Source: RPQJ01 sp963846885 (lineage in GTDB: Bacteria; Pseudomonadota; Gammaproteobacteria; Steroidobacterales; Steroidobacteraceae). Taken from it: a DNA stretch of 64,000 nt. This document shows, in pieces, positions 11,594 through 20,324 of this stretch. Each line of letters opens with the position of its first letter. Positions within the stretch are counted from its first letter, which is position 1. A program made the translations under genes and the position numbers. The notes beneath the pieces were generated by a model that saw only the letters and a program-made list of their open reading frames with translations, had not been told where the DNA came from and made no database searches. The stretch lies in the NCBI GenBank assembly GCA_963846885.1, contig CAWJXS010000016.1, positions 1-64,000 on the forward strand, given 5' to 3'.

Positions 11594-12211
11594 ATGCCAC
11601 TCAAAGTCCACGCTACCCGCCGTGTCGTCCTGCTCGCGTTCATCGCCGCCGCCTGGGCCCTTCCCGCCTGGTCGCAGGATCCAGCCGCAGCCGTCGGCCC
11701 CCAGCGCGTCCGGATCGAGACCACGCTCGGCGCGTTCACGGTCGAACTCGACGTCGGTCGCGCTCCGTTTTCCAGCGCGAATTTCCTGCAATACGTGCGC
11801 GACCGCCATTACGACGGCACGATATTCCATCGCGTGATCGGCAACTTCATGATCCAGGGGGGCGGTCACCTGCCTGACGGCGCCGAGAAACCGCCGCGCG
11901 CCGGCATCCCGAACGAAAGCGGCAACGGGCTCAGCAACCGGCGCGGCACGGTCGCGATGGCCCGCACGGGCGACCCGCACAGCGGCAATGCGCAGTTCTT
12001 CGTCAACGTCGCCGACAACATCGCGCTCGACCCCTCGCCCGCCCGCTGGGGCTACGCCGTATTCGGCCGCGTGGTCGAAGGCATCGACGTGGTCGATCGC
12101 ATCGCGAGCGTTGCGACCGGCGCGCGGGCCACGTTCGAGGAGGACACTCCGCTCGAACCGGTCCTGATCGTGAGCGCCCGCGTGGTTGGCGAGGCCGACG
12201 CACCCAAGTGA
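11594..12211 (+). CDS. periplasmic cyclophilin-type peptidyl-prolyl isomerase
   Basis: 205 residues with a signal peptide (LLAFIAAAWALPAWSQ), so likely periplasmic. The cyclophilin core is clear: RVIGNFMIQGG, ARTGDPHSGNAQFFVN and FGRVVEGIDVVDRI. ATG 11594 is chosen because it gives the signal peptide and has GAGG just upstream. The stop overlaps the lpxH start (GTGA), so the two genes are translationally coupled. Confidence 0.92.
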   Translation: MPLKVHATRRVVLLAFIAAAWALPAWSQDPAAAVGPQRVRIETTLGAFTVELDVGRAPFSSANFLQYVRDRHYDGTIFHRVIGNFMIQGGGHLPDGAEKPPRAGIPNESGNGLSNRRGTVAMARTGDPHSGNAQFFVNVADNIALDPSPARWGYAVFGRVVEGIDVVDRIASVATGARATFEEDTPLEPVLIVSARVVGEADAPK

Positions 12212-12945
12212 GTGCCGCCGGTCGCAAGACGCTGCTGATCTCGGACCTGCACCTCGATCCGTCCGCGCCAGGCATTGCGCGGCAGTTCGTCGGGTTCCTG
12301 CGCGGCGAAGCGCGCGAGGCCCGTGCGCTCTACATACTGGGCGACCTGTTCGAGGCCTGGCTGGGGGACGACGATCCCGACCCGGCAGTGCGCGACATCG
12401 TGCGCGAGCTGCGTGGCCTGCACGATGCGGGCGTGCCCACGTTTTTCATGCACGGCAATCGCGACTTTCTCGTGGGCCACCGCTTCGCGCAGGAAACGGG
12501 CTGCACGCTGCTGGACGACGGCACCATCGTCGACCTGCACGGCGAGCGGGTGCTGCTGCTGCACGGTGACGTGCTGTGCACCGCGGACACGAGCTACCAG
12601 CGCCTGCGCCGCATCCTGCGCAATCCCCTTACGTTGTTCATGCTGCGCCACCTGGGGCTCGATGCGCGCCGCAAGCTGGGCCGCAAGCTGCGCGCCGGCA
12701 GCCAGATGCACGTGGGATCGACCGCCCCGTCCATCATGGACGTGACGCAAGACGAGGTGGTGAATGCCCTGCGCCGCGCGGGCGTCAGGACGATGGTGCA
12801 CGGACACACGCATCGTCCGGCCATTCACTCATTGCAGGTGGACGGCCAGCCGGCCCGCCGCATCGTGCTCGGTGACTGGTACACGCAGGGCAGCGTGCTG
12901 GAATGGCGCGACGACGGCGTGGAACTCCGCACTCTGGAAAGGTAG
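12208..12945 (+). CDS. lpxH: UDP-2,3-diacylglucosamine diphosphatase (lipid A synthesis)
   Basis: Membrane-associated metallophosphoesterase that hydrolyses UDP-2,3-diacylglucosamine to lipid X. 245 residues. The metallophosphoesterase ligands appear in order: SDLHLD, LGDLFEAWLGDD, HGNRDFLVG, LLHGDVLCT and HGHTHRPAIH. Tyr-Gln-Arg in SYQRLRRILR is the family signature. The start is GTG 12208. The stop TAG borders a G/C-skewed repeat element. Confidence 0.95.
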   Translation: MSAAGRKTLLISDLHLDPSAPGIARQFVGFLRGEAREARALYILGDLFEAWLGDDDPDPAVRDIVRELRGLHDAGVPTFFMHGNRDFLVGHRFAQETGCTLLDDGTIVDLHGERVLLLHGDVLCTADTSYQRLRRILRNPLTLFMLRHLGLDARRKLGRKLRAGSQMHVGSTAPSIMDVTQDEVVNALRRAGVRTMVHGHTHRPAIHSLQVDGQPARRIVLGDWYTQGSVLEWRDDGVELRTLER

Positions 12946-13027
12946 CCCCTTCTTCCCCTTCTTCCCCTTCCTGCCCTTCCTGCCCTTCCTGCCCTTCCCG
13001 TCCTTCCCGTCCTTCCTCCCCTTCCTA
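12944..13027. repeat. convergent-gap repeat element, copy 1 (single arm)
   Basis: The whole gap between lpxH and miaE is a run of CCCCTTC/TGCCCTTCC/CGTCCTTCC units. On the minus strand this reads GGAAGGGG, GGAAGGACG and GGAAGGGCA repeats. The miaE stop TAG is the T-TAG that opens the first unit. Unlike the other three copies it has no second arm on the lpxH side. Confidence 0.8.
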
Positions 13028-13612
13028 AACCGGCGTGCCCGAGTGGAAGCGGAACTCCGCATCCGGTGCGACGGCCAGTTCAGCTTCGGTGACAGCAAGC
13101 TCCCGCATGCGCTCACGCGCGCCCTCGCCCCGCTTTTCTGCCAGCCGCAGGTACAGGCTGGCGTGACGCGATTCCGCAGCGGCCAGCGACGCATAGAACG
13201 GGCCCAGCGGCTCGCCCAGCAAGGGAATCAGCCCCATGAACCGCTCATGCGAGCGCGATTCGATCAGGGCGCCGGTGAGCAGCAGGTCGATGCAGCGCTC
13301 GCGTTCCGTACGCCGCAGCGATTTGCGCAGGCCCTCGGCGTAGCGCGATGGACTCAGCCGGCGGAATGGCACCTCGAGCGCCTTGAGCTGCTGTTGTACC
13401 AGTTCGAAATGCCGCAACTCCTCGCGTGCAAGGCGTGACATGCGGTCGGCGAGTTCGAAGTCTTCCGGGTACGAGAACATCAGCGCCAGCGCCGTGGACG
13501 CCGCCTTCTTCTCGCAATTCGCGTGATCGAGCAGCAGGTCCTGCCAGCGCTCCGCCGCCAGCGCGAACCAGCGTGGATCAGTGACAGACAGCAGAGCAAC
13601 GGGACTGGTCAT
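13025..13612 (-). CDS. miaE: tRNA 2-methylthio-N6-isopentenyladenosine(37) hydroxylase
   Basis: Diiron enzyme that hydroxylates ms2i6A37 in tRNA. 195 residues, the standard size. The ferritin-like iron ligands are visible: DHANCEKKAA, REELRHFELV, LIESRSHERF and AAAESRHASLY, i.e. two Glu-x2-His pairs plus extra Glu. It converges on lpxH across a repeat element. Confidence 0.92.
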   Translation of the reverse strand: MTSPVALLSVTDPRWFALAAERWQDLLLDHANCEKKAASTALALMFSYPEDFELADRMSRLAREELRHFELVQQQLKALEVPFRRLSPSRYAEGLRKSLRRTERERCIDLLLTGALIESRSHERFMGLIPLLGEPLGPFYASLAAAESRHASLYLRLAEKRGEGARERMRELAVTEAELAVAPDAEFRFHSGTPV

Positions 13613-13665
13613 TCACGACTCGGATGGAAAAGTAAAAACAGGAGAATGTCCCCTATTTCATGAGT

Positions 13666-14926
13666 TCAGGCGGCGGCGCTTGCCAGTAAGTCGTCGATCG
13701 CGGCAACGATGGCGGCCGCCGACGGGTAACGGTCCTCGGGCTTCTTGCGCCAGCAAGCCCTGCAGCAGCGGCTGCAAATGCGCCAACGATCCGGGCAGCA
13801 CCGGAATGGGCGCGTTGGCGTGCTTGTAGATCACCGCGAGCGGCGTCTCGGCGCTGTACGGCTTCTCGCCGGTGAGCATTTCATAGAGCACGACGCCGAG
13901 GCTGTAGAGGTCGCTGCGTTCGTCGAGCGGCACGCCGTGCCCTTGCTCGGGACTCATGTAATGCGGCGTGCCAAAGATGGTGCCCACACCGGTGATATCG
14001 CTTTCGAGCCGCAATTGTCGCGCCAGCCCGAAGTCGATGAACGCCACGCTGCCGTCCTCGCGCAGCAGCAGGTTGCCCGGCTTCACGTCGCGATGCAGCA
14101 CGCCCACTTCGTGCAACGCGCCGAGTGCCGCGGCCATCTGGCTCACATAACCCAGTGCGGCGCGCGGCGCGAGCCGTTCGCGCATGCGCGAGCGCAGGTC
14201 GCCGCCCGGAAAATATTCCATCGCCAGGAAGAGGTGGTCGTCGGCCACGCCGATGTCGTGGATGCGCGCGATGTTGGGATGGCGCAGGTGCGCGACGAGC
14301 TCGTACTCGCGCAGGAAACGATCGAACGTGGTGCTGCCTTCGACGACGTCGGGCACCTGCCGGAAGATCTTGAGCACTCGATGCTCGCCCGTGCGCACGT
14401 CCTCGGACAGGAAGACGCTGGACGAGCCGCCCACGGCGAGTCGGCGCACGCAGCGATGACCGCGGATGCGCACCGAGCCAAAGCGGTCGGGCGGGATGCT
14501 CTCGAGCGCAGCGCGCGACGTGTGCGCGAGCACGTTCTGGCGCTTGGCGAGCGCCTCGCGCAGTGCGCCGCACAGGTCGGAATGTTCGAAATCCGTGCGC
14601 GGCAGCACGGCGATGGCACCTGCCTGCTCCGCCTGCTCGGCGATGCTGGAGTTCCCTCCCGGCGCCAGGTAGACGATGGGTGGGAACGCTGCGCGATCCG
14701 CCAGGTCCTCGAGCCATTCGAGGCCGCGCCCGCCTTGCACGTCGTGATCGAGCAGCACGACGTCGTACGCGATGCCGGTGAATCCGCCGGGCAGGCGGCC
14801 ACGCGTTGCCGGTTCGTATTCGGCAGGCAGGGCATCGCGCCATTCGAGGGTGACATGGTGCGCGAGCAGCTGCCGGTAGTCGGCGCGATCGCTCACGATC
14901 AATGCCCGCAACGTCGTCGATGCCAT
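13666..14926 (-). CDS. receiver-like domain fused to Ser/Thr protein kinase, frameshifted near the 3' end
   Basis: Starts at ATG 14926, overlapping the glycerate kinase stop (TGATG). Residues 1-125 look like a response-regulator receiver (RALIVSDRAD, VVLLDHDVQGG, IVYLAPGG, VLPRTDF), with Arg in place of the usual Lys. A kinase domain follows: VGGSSSVFLSEDV loop, VLKIF lysine, HRDVKPGNLLL, DFGLAR and GTPHYMSPEQ. One extra base near 13753 breaks the frame; removing it gives LAKKPEDRYPS, the expected end of a kinase, and a stop at 13666-13668. Without correction the frame ends at 13658. Substrate is unknown. Confidence 0.82.
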
Positions 14927-16092
14927 CAGGACCCCAGCGCCAGAACGAGATCGCCGACGTTCGTCAGCGTCGGACCAGTATGCAGCAGATCGCCGGCTGC
15001 CTCGAGCAAGGTACCGGAATCGGCCCGCTCGAGCGACTCGCGCGGATCGAAGCCCGCGTCGCGGGCGCGCTGGCACGTCGTCGCGTCCACGATGGCACCG
15101 GCGTCGTCCGTCGCGCCATCGATGCCGTCGGTGCCGGCCGCGAGCACGCTCGCCCCATGCAGTCCGCGCCGCTCCAGTTCGAGCGCAGCGGCCAGCGCCA
15201 GGTGCTGATTGCGGCCGCCCCGGCCCGGCGCCGCGGGCAACTGCACGGTCGACTCGCCCCCGCGCACTTGCAGCAGCCCGGCAGGCTGCCGCGCCAGCGA
15301 TGCCGCGATGCGCGTGCCGACATCGGCCGCGTCTCCCGCCAGACGCCCGCGGACGACACGCGTCTGCAACCCTGCTGCGCGCGCCGCAGCAGCGGCCGCG
15401 CGGGTCGCGACTCCAATCGATGCGACGACACGCACGGGCACTGCTGGGGTCGTCACAGCACTGGAATCATCCGGAGCATGCAGCAAGCCCGAGCCGATCA
15501 CGCGCGGATCGTCGCCCGGCACGTCGGAAATCATCAAGGCGTGCACGCGCCGTGCGCCCGCGAGGCGCGCGAGCCCGCCGCCCTTGAGCCGTGACACGTT
15601 GCGACGGGCGGCATTGATCTCCGCGATCGAGGCGCCGGAATGCAGCGCCCAGCGATTCAATGCCTGCAGTTCGTCGAGACCGACGCCTGGAGCGAGTCTA
15701 TCGACGAGGCTCGAGGCGCCGCCCGACACGAGGCAGAGCAACTGCGCGTCGCCGCGCAGCGCGGTCACGAACTCCGCGACCCGCTCACCCGCGTCGAGAC
15801 TCGTCTGGTCCGGCAGCGGATGCGATGCAACGCAGATCTCGAGCCCATGGCGCGCTGGGTCGAAACCGTGCGGCATGTGCCCCGGCGGAATGACGATCAA
15901 GCCGTTGACCAGGCCGGGCCCGAGCGCCTCGGTCGCACCTTGCGCCATGGCGGCCGCTGCCTTGCCGATGGCGAGCACGTGCCAGGGCCCATGCAGCGGT
16001 CGTCGGGTCAACTCGGCGTGCACCACTTTGCGCGCGTCGACGGCATCGAGCGCGGCGCGGTAGCAGTCGAGAAGCAGGTCGCGGGGTTTCAT
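14926..16092 (-). CDS. glycerate 2-kinase, MOFRL family
   Basis: 388 residues, ATP-dependent phosphorylation of D-glycerate to 2-phosphoglycerate. The N-terminal DUF4147 domain has LAIGKAAAAMAQGA and LCLVSGGASSL. The C-terminal MOFRL domain has GGRNQHLALAAALEL and AAGTDGIDGATDDAGA. ATG 16092 is chosen because it begins MKPRDLLLDCYRAAL; upstream in-frame sequence is only repeat. Symbols used for this family include gck and ttuD. It is coupled to the downstream kinase gene. Confidence 0.88.
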   Translation of the reverse strand: MKPRDLLLDCYRAALDAVDARKVVHAELTRRPLHGPWHVLAIGKAAAAMAQGATEALGPGLVNGLIVIPPGHMPHGFDPARHGLEICVASHPLPDQTSLDAGERVAEFVTALRGDAQLLCLVSGGASSLVDRLAPGVGLDELQALNRWALHSGASIAEINAARRNVSRLKGGGLARLAGARRVHALMISDVPGDDPRVIGSGLLHAPDDSSAVTTPAVPVRVVASIGVATRAAAAAARAAGLQTRVVRGRLAGDAADVGTRIAASLARQPAGLLQVRGGESTVQLPAAPGRGGRNQHLALAAALELERRGLHGASVLAAGTDGIDGATDDAGAIVDATTCQRARDAGFDPRESLERADSGTLLEAAGDLLHTGPTLTNVGDLVLALGS

Positions 16093-16105
16093 GTAGTGGT
16101 CAAAG

Positions 16106-16238
16106 CCCTCACCCCAGCCCTCTCCCGCGAGGCGGGAGAGGGAGCAGAAGACCCTCACCCCAGCCCTCTCCCGCGAGGCGGGAGAGGGAGCAGAAGACCC
16201 TCACCCCGGCCCTCTCCCGTTTCACGGGAGAGGGTGAC
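16106..16238. repeat. tandem palindromic repeat array (three copies)
   Basis: Period 46 bases: copies at 16106-16151 and 16152-16197 are essentially identical, and a diverged third runs 16198-16238. Each has CCCTCACCCC, then a hairpin CCCTCTCCCGC / GCGGGAGAGGG; the third has a TTTCA loop. It fills the gap between the purF stop and the glycerate kinase start. Confidence 0.92.
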
Positions 16239-16241
16239 CAC

Positions 16242-17753
16242 TCAGACGACGGCCTTGAGGACGCCCGACGCCGCCGAGCCGGTATTGCGCGTCTGCTTGG
16301 CGAGGTCGGAACGTTCGCGCTGCAGGCGGTCGAGGTATTCGGTGGTGATGTCGCCGGTGACGTATTCGCCGGAGAAGCACGAGGTATCGAACTGGCTCAC
16401 GCCCGAGTCGTGGTGGCGCACGGCTTTCACCAGGTCGTCGAGGTCCTGGTAGATCAGCCAGTCGGCGCCGATCAACGTCGCCACTTCGTCCTCGGTGCGG
16501 CTGGCCGCGACGAGTTCGGACGCGGCCGGCATGTCGATGCCGTAAACGTTCGGGTAACGCACCGGCGGCGCAGCCGATGCGAAATACACCTTGTTGGCGC
16601 CCGCCTCGCGCGCGATCTCGATGATCTGCGCCGAGGTCGTGCCGCGCACGATCGAGTCGTCGACGAGCAGCACGTTCTTGCCGCGGAACTCGAGGTCGAT
16701 CGCGTTCAACTTGTTGCGCACCGACTTCTTGCGCTGCCCCTGCTCGGGCATGATGAAGGTGCGGCCGATGTAGCGGTTCTTGATGAACCCCTCGCGGTAT
16801 TTCACGCCCAGGATCTGCGCGACCTGCATCGCACTGGTGCGGCTGGTGTCCGGAATCGGGATCACGACGTCGATGTCGTGGTTGGGACGCGTGCGCCGGA
16901 TCTTCTCGGCCAGCAGCTCGCCCATGCGCATGCGCGCCTTGTAGACCGAGATGTTGTCGATGATCGAATCGGGCCGCGCGAAGTACACGTACTCGAAGAT
17001 GCACGGCGTGTGGCGCACGGGCTCGGAGCACTGCTTGGTGTGCAGGCGGCCCGTCTCGTCGATGTAGACGGCCTCGCCCGGGCCCACGTCACGCATCAGT
17101 TCGAAGCCGCTCTGGTCGAGCGCGACGCTTTCGGACGCGATCATGTGCTCACGGCCGCGCGGCGTGTCGCGCTTGCCGATCACCAGCGGACGGATGCCGT
17201 GCGGATCGCGGAAACCGATCACGCCGTGGCCCAGGATCATCGCGATGACCGCGTAGCCGCCCTTGATGCGGCGGAACGTGGCGCTGATGGCCGCGAAGAT
17301 GTCGGCGGCAGAGGCGCGCGTGGTGCCGAAGCGCTGCAGTTCGCTCGCGAGCACGTTGAGCAGCACTTCCGAATCGGAGGACGTGTTGAGGTGCCGGCGG
17401 TCTTCGCGCATCAGCACGTCGGCGAGCACGCCCGCGTTGGTCAGGTTGCCGTTGTGCGCCAGGCACAGGCCGTACGGCGCGTTCACGTAGAAAGGCTGGG
17501 CTTCGTCCGAGCTGTCGCAGCCCGCCGTGGGGTAGCGCACGTGGCCGATGCCGATGTTGCCCTTCAGCTGCAGCATGTGCCGCTGCTGGAAGACGTCACG
17601 CACCAGGCCCACATCCTTGCGCAGGTACAGCGCGCCGTCGTGCTCGGTCATGATGCCCGCCGCATCCTGGCCGCGATGCTGGAGGACGGTCAGCGCATCG
17701 TAGATCTGCTGGTTGACCGGGTTGAAACCCACGATGCCGACGATTCCACACAT
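16242..17753 (-). CDS. purF: amidophosphoribosyltransferase
   Basis: First committed step of purine synthesis: PRPP plus glutamine to phosphoribosylamine. 503 residues, close to the usual 505. Cys2 after the initiator Met is the glutaminase nucleophile (MCGIVGIVGF), so ATG 17753 is the true start. HNGNLTN and SDSEVLLNVL follow, and the PRPP loop is VLLVDDSIVRGTTS. It lies 10 bases after cvpA, the classic arrangement. Confidence 0.98.
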   Translation of the reverse strand: MCGIVGIVGFNPVNQQIYDALTVLQHRGQDAAGIMTEHDGALYLRKDVGLVRDVFQQRHMLQLKGNIGIGHVRYPTAGCDSSDEAQPFYVNAPYGLCLAHNGNLTNAGVLADVLMREDRRHLNTSSDSEVLLNVLASELQRFGTTRASAADIFAAISATFRRIKGGYAVIAMILGHGVIGFRDPHGIRPLVIGKRDTPRGREHMIASESVALDQSGFELMRDVGPGEAVYIDETGRLHTKQCSEPVRHTPCIFEYVYFARPDSIIDNISVYKARMRMGELLAEKIRRTRPNHDIDVVIPIPDTSRTSAMQVAQILGVKYREGFIKNRYIGRTFIMPEQGQRKKSVRNKLNAIDLEFRGKNVLLVDDSIVRGTTSAQIIEIAREAGANKVYFASAAPPVRYPNVYGIDMPAASELVAASRTEDEVATLIGADWLIYQDLDDLVKAVRHHDSGVSQFDTSCFSGEYVTGDITTEYLDRLQRERSDLAKQTRNTGSAASGVLKAVV

Positions 17754-17763
17754 GGCTGTGTCC

Positions 17764-18282
17764 TCAGATGCCCGACTCGGCGGCGTCCTCGACGATGTCC
17801 TCGACGACCTGCCGCCCTGTTTCGACGTAGCCTCGCAGCACCGAGGCCATCTCAACGCCGACTGGGATCAGCTTGGACCCTTTCCACCAGGGTTCATCTT
17901 CCATCTGCGCCGCCTGCGCCAGCATGACGCCGAAGCCGACCATGACGGCCCCGCGCACCAGGCCGAAGACCGCGCCCAGGATGCGGTCGACGCCCAGCGT
18001 AAGGCCCGACCGCTGCACCAGGTAACCGAGCAGGCTGCCGACGACCCACGCTGCAAGCACGGCACCCAGCAGCAGGATGATGCGAGCCACCCAGACTTGC
18101 AGGTCGGTGCCGGTCAGGCTGCCGCCGAGGTAAGGCTGGAGCAACGGCGCGTAGCGCCAGGCGAGCCACAAGCCGACCAGCCAACCGAGCAGTGCGACGG
18201 ACTCCCGCAGGAAGCCGCGAATCGCTCCGAACAGCATGGAAACCAGGACGATGAGGATCAGGATGTAATCAACGGTCGTCAT
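17764..18282 (-). CDS. cvpA: CvpA family membrane protein
   Basis: 172 residues with four hydrophobic segments (YILILIVLVSMLFGAIRGF at the N-terminus). The family is linked to colicin V export and envelope maintenance and normally lies directly ahead of purF, as here. The RGFLRE motif after helix 1 is typical. Confidence 0.93.
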   Translation of the reverse strand: MTTVDYILILIVLVSMLFGAIRGFLRESVALLGWLVGLWLAWRYAPLLQPYLGGSLTGTDLQVWVARIILLLGAVLAAWVVGSLLGYLVQRSGLTLGVDRILGAVFGLVRGAVMVGFGVMLAQAAQMEDEPWWKGSKLIPVGVEMASVLRGYVETGRQVVEDIVEDAAESGI

Positions 18283-18340
18283 GCGGCCGGGTGCGTCCTG
18301 CGAGCGATATTCGGGGTGGGAATTCTAGCAGAGGGGGCCA

Positions 18341-19010
18341 TCAGCCGTCGGTGACGACGGCGACCGGTAAACCGCGCGACTTGAGCTTCGCGGCCAGCTT
18401 GTCTGCCGCGGCTCGGTCCGGCACGGGGCCGACCCGCACGCGGTGCAGCTTCTTGCCGGGGGCCGGCTGCAACAAGTAGGCCGGGAGCCCGTCGGCCTGC
18501 AGGTCGCTGACCAGCTTGCGTGCACCGGCTGCAGAGCCGAAGGCACCGACCTGCACCGCGAAGCCCCCGGCACCGGCACTCACCTGTTTTCGGCGCAGGT
18601 GCTGGCGACGGAGCGGGCTTCGTCGCGGCCGCCGTCGTCGGCAGCGGAGTCGACGCAGCCGGTGCCTTCGCGACCGGCTCGCCTGCAGGTGCGGGCGGTT
18701 CGGCAGCGGGCTCGTCGACGGGTTCAGAGGTCTCATCGAGCGCCGCCGTCGCCGCGGGGGTCTCGACTGTCGGCAGCGTGGTGGTTGCGGTCGTGGGCGC
18801 AGGCGCCGTATCGGGACGTGGTGTGACCTGGGAGCCGGCAGTAACGGCTCCGCCGAGGTCGATCGTGATCGTGCGGGTGCCCTTCCCCGCGGCGCCACCG
18901 GCAGCGCCCGGCAGCGGTTTCGGGCCCGACAACAGTTCGGGCAGCAATGCGACGGCGAGCAGAACCAGAATGCTCGCGCCGATCAGCCTGGCCTTGAGTG
19001 CGTCTTCCAT
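18341..19010 (-). CDS. SPOR-domain membrane protein (DedD-like), frameshifted
   Basis: ATG 19010 starts MEDALKARLIGASILVLLAV with one membrane helix. A long Pro/Ala/Thr-rich periplasmic linker follows, then a SPOR domain (GGFAVQVGAFGSAAGARKL, LHRVRVGPVPDRAAADKLAA) that binds denuded septal peptidoglycan. The two parts are in different frames: a run of four A at about 18584 on the minus strand has one base too many, and three would give PKQVSAGAGGF. The stop is 18341-18343. Position between folC and cvpA is that of dedD in many gammaproteobacteria. Confidence 0.8.
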
Positions 19011-19020
19011 CGGGCGCGAA

Positions 19021-20310
19021 TTATAGGGGAACGCCGAGCCCAGCGAGTGCCGGACCGACGGTGTGGAACGACCCGAAGACGACCACGCGGTCACCGGGCC
19101 CTGCCAGCCCGGCCGCGCGTTGCATGGCTGCAGCGACACTTCCCGCCGGTTCCAGGTCGACGCCAGCCGTGGCCGCCCGCCGCCGGAGCTCGTCGGCATC
19201 GATCGCGCGGGGGCCTTCGGACGTCGCGGCCAGCCAGAGATCGAACGAGTCGCGCAGCGTCGAGACGACGCCCGGCACGTCCTTGTCCCCCAGCATGCCG
19301 CACACCGCGAACGTACGGCCGCGGACCGGCAACGCGCGCAGGTTCGCGGCCAGGGTCGCTGCGGCAGCAGGATTGTGGGCCACATCGAACACCCATTCGA
19401 AGCCACGCGGGTCCGGCACGCGCTGAAAACGGCCGGGCAGGCCCACTGCCTGCAACCCGCTTTCGATCGCGGCCCGGCTCAGCGGCAGGCGCGACTGCAG
19501 CAGCCGCAGCGCCATGAGCGCGGTCGCCGCATTCGCGACCTGGATCGGCCCGGGCAACGCGGGCATTGGCAGGGTTGCCAGGGCGGCCTGGCCGTCCACC
19601 TCGAAGTCCCAGGCGTCGGCTCGCGTGGGCCGGCCGTCGAAATCGGCGCCACGGACGACCAGCGTTGCACCCAGTTCACGGGCATGGTCGCGCACCGACT
19701 GCGGCGGTTGCGGGGAACCGAACACGGCGGGCCGTCCGGCCCTGAAAATTCCCGCCTTCTCGCGCCCGATCGATTCCTCGTCGGGCCCCAGCCACTCCAT
19801 GTGATCGAGGCCGATCGAGACCACCACGGCCACGTCCGCGTCGACGACGTTGACGGAGTCGAGCCGCCCGCCCAGTCCCACCTCCAGCACGATCACATCG
19901 GGGCACGCGGTCTCGAAGGTGAGCAGCGCCGCAGCCGTGTTGAATTCGAAGAACGTCAGCGAATCCGGGCCCAGCGCATCGGCGATGCGTTCGAACGCGG
20001 CGATCAGCGAAGCCGCAGAGACCATTGCGCCGCCGACACGGATGCGCTCACGGTAGTCGACGAGGTGTGGCGACGTGAACGTCGCCGTGCGGTAGCCCCC
20101 CGCGCGCAGCAGCGCGTCGAGCAGTGCGACGCACGAGCCTTTGCCGTTGGTGCCGCCCACGGTGATCACCGGCACGGTCGGCGGCTGCCAGCCCGTGCGG
20201 GCGAGCACGCGACCGATGCGTTGCAAACCCAGTTCGATGGTGGACGGATGCAGTCGCTGCTGCCACTCGAGCCACTCGTCGAGCGTCTCGAACCGCGGGG
20301 CGGCCTGCAT
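19021..20310 (-). CDS. folC: dihydrofolate synthase / folylpolyglutamate synthase
   Basis: 429 residues. Adds glutamate to dihydropteroate and extends folate polyglutamates. P-loop TVGGTNGKGSCVALLDA, then FTSPHLVDYRERI, LEVGLGGRLDSVN and FDVAHNPAA. ATG 20310 begins MQAAPRFETLDEWLEWQ, the conserved N-terminus. It sits 14 bases after accD. Confidence 0.95.
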   Translation of the reverse strand: MQAAPRFETLDEWLEWQQRLHPSTIELGLQRIGRVLARTGWQPPTVPVITVGGTNGKGSCVALLDALLRAGGYRTATFTSPHLVDYRERIRVGGAMVSAASLIAAFERIADALGPDSLTFFEFNTAAALLTFETACPDVIVLEVGLGGRLDSVNVVDADVAVVVSIGLDHMEWLGPDEESIGREKAGIFRAGRPAVFGSPQPPQSVRDHARELGATLVVRGADFDGRPTRADAWDFEVDGQAALATLPMPALPGPIQVANAATALMALRLLQSRLPLSRAAIESGLQAVGLPGRFQRVPDPRGFEWVFDVAHNPAAAATLAANLRALPVRGRTFAVCGMLGDKDVPGVVSTLRDSFDLWLAATSEGPRAIDADELRRRAATAGVDLEPAGSVAAAMQRAAGLAGPGDRVVVFGSFHTVGPALAGLGVPL

Positions 20311-20324
20311 CACGGCGTGGGCGT

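Noticed and set aside
16106..16238. CRISPR array
   Set aside because: Repeats are directly tandem with no unique spacers of constant length, and no cas genes are near.
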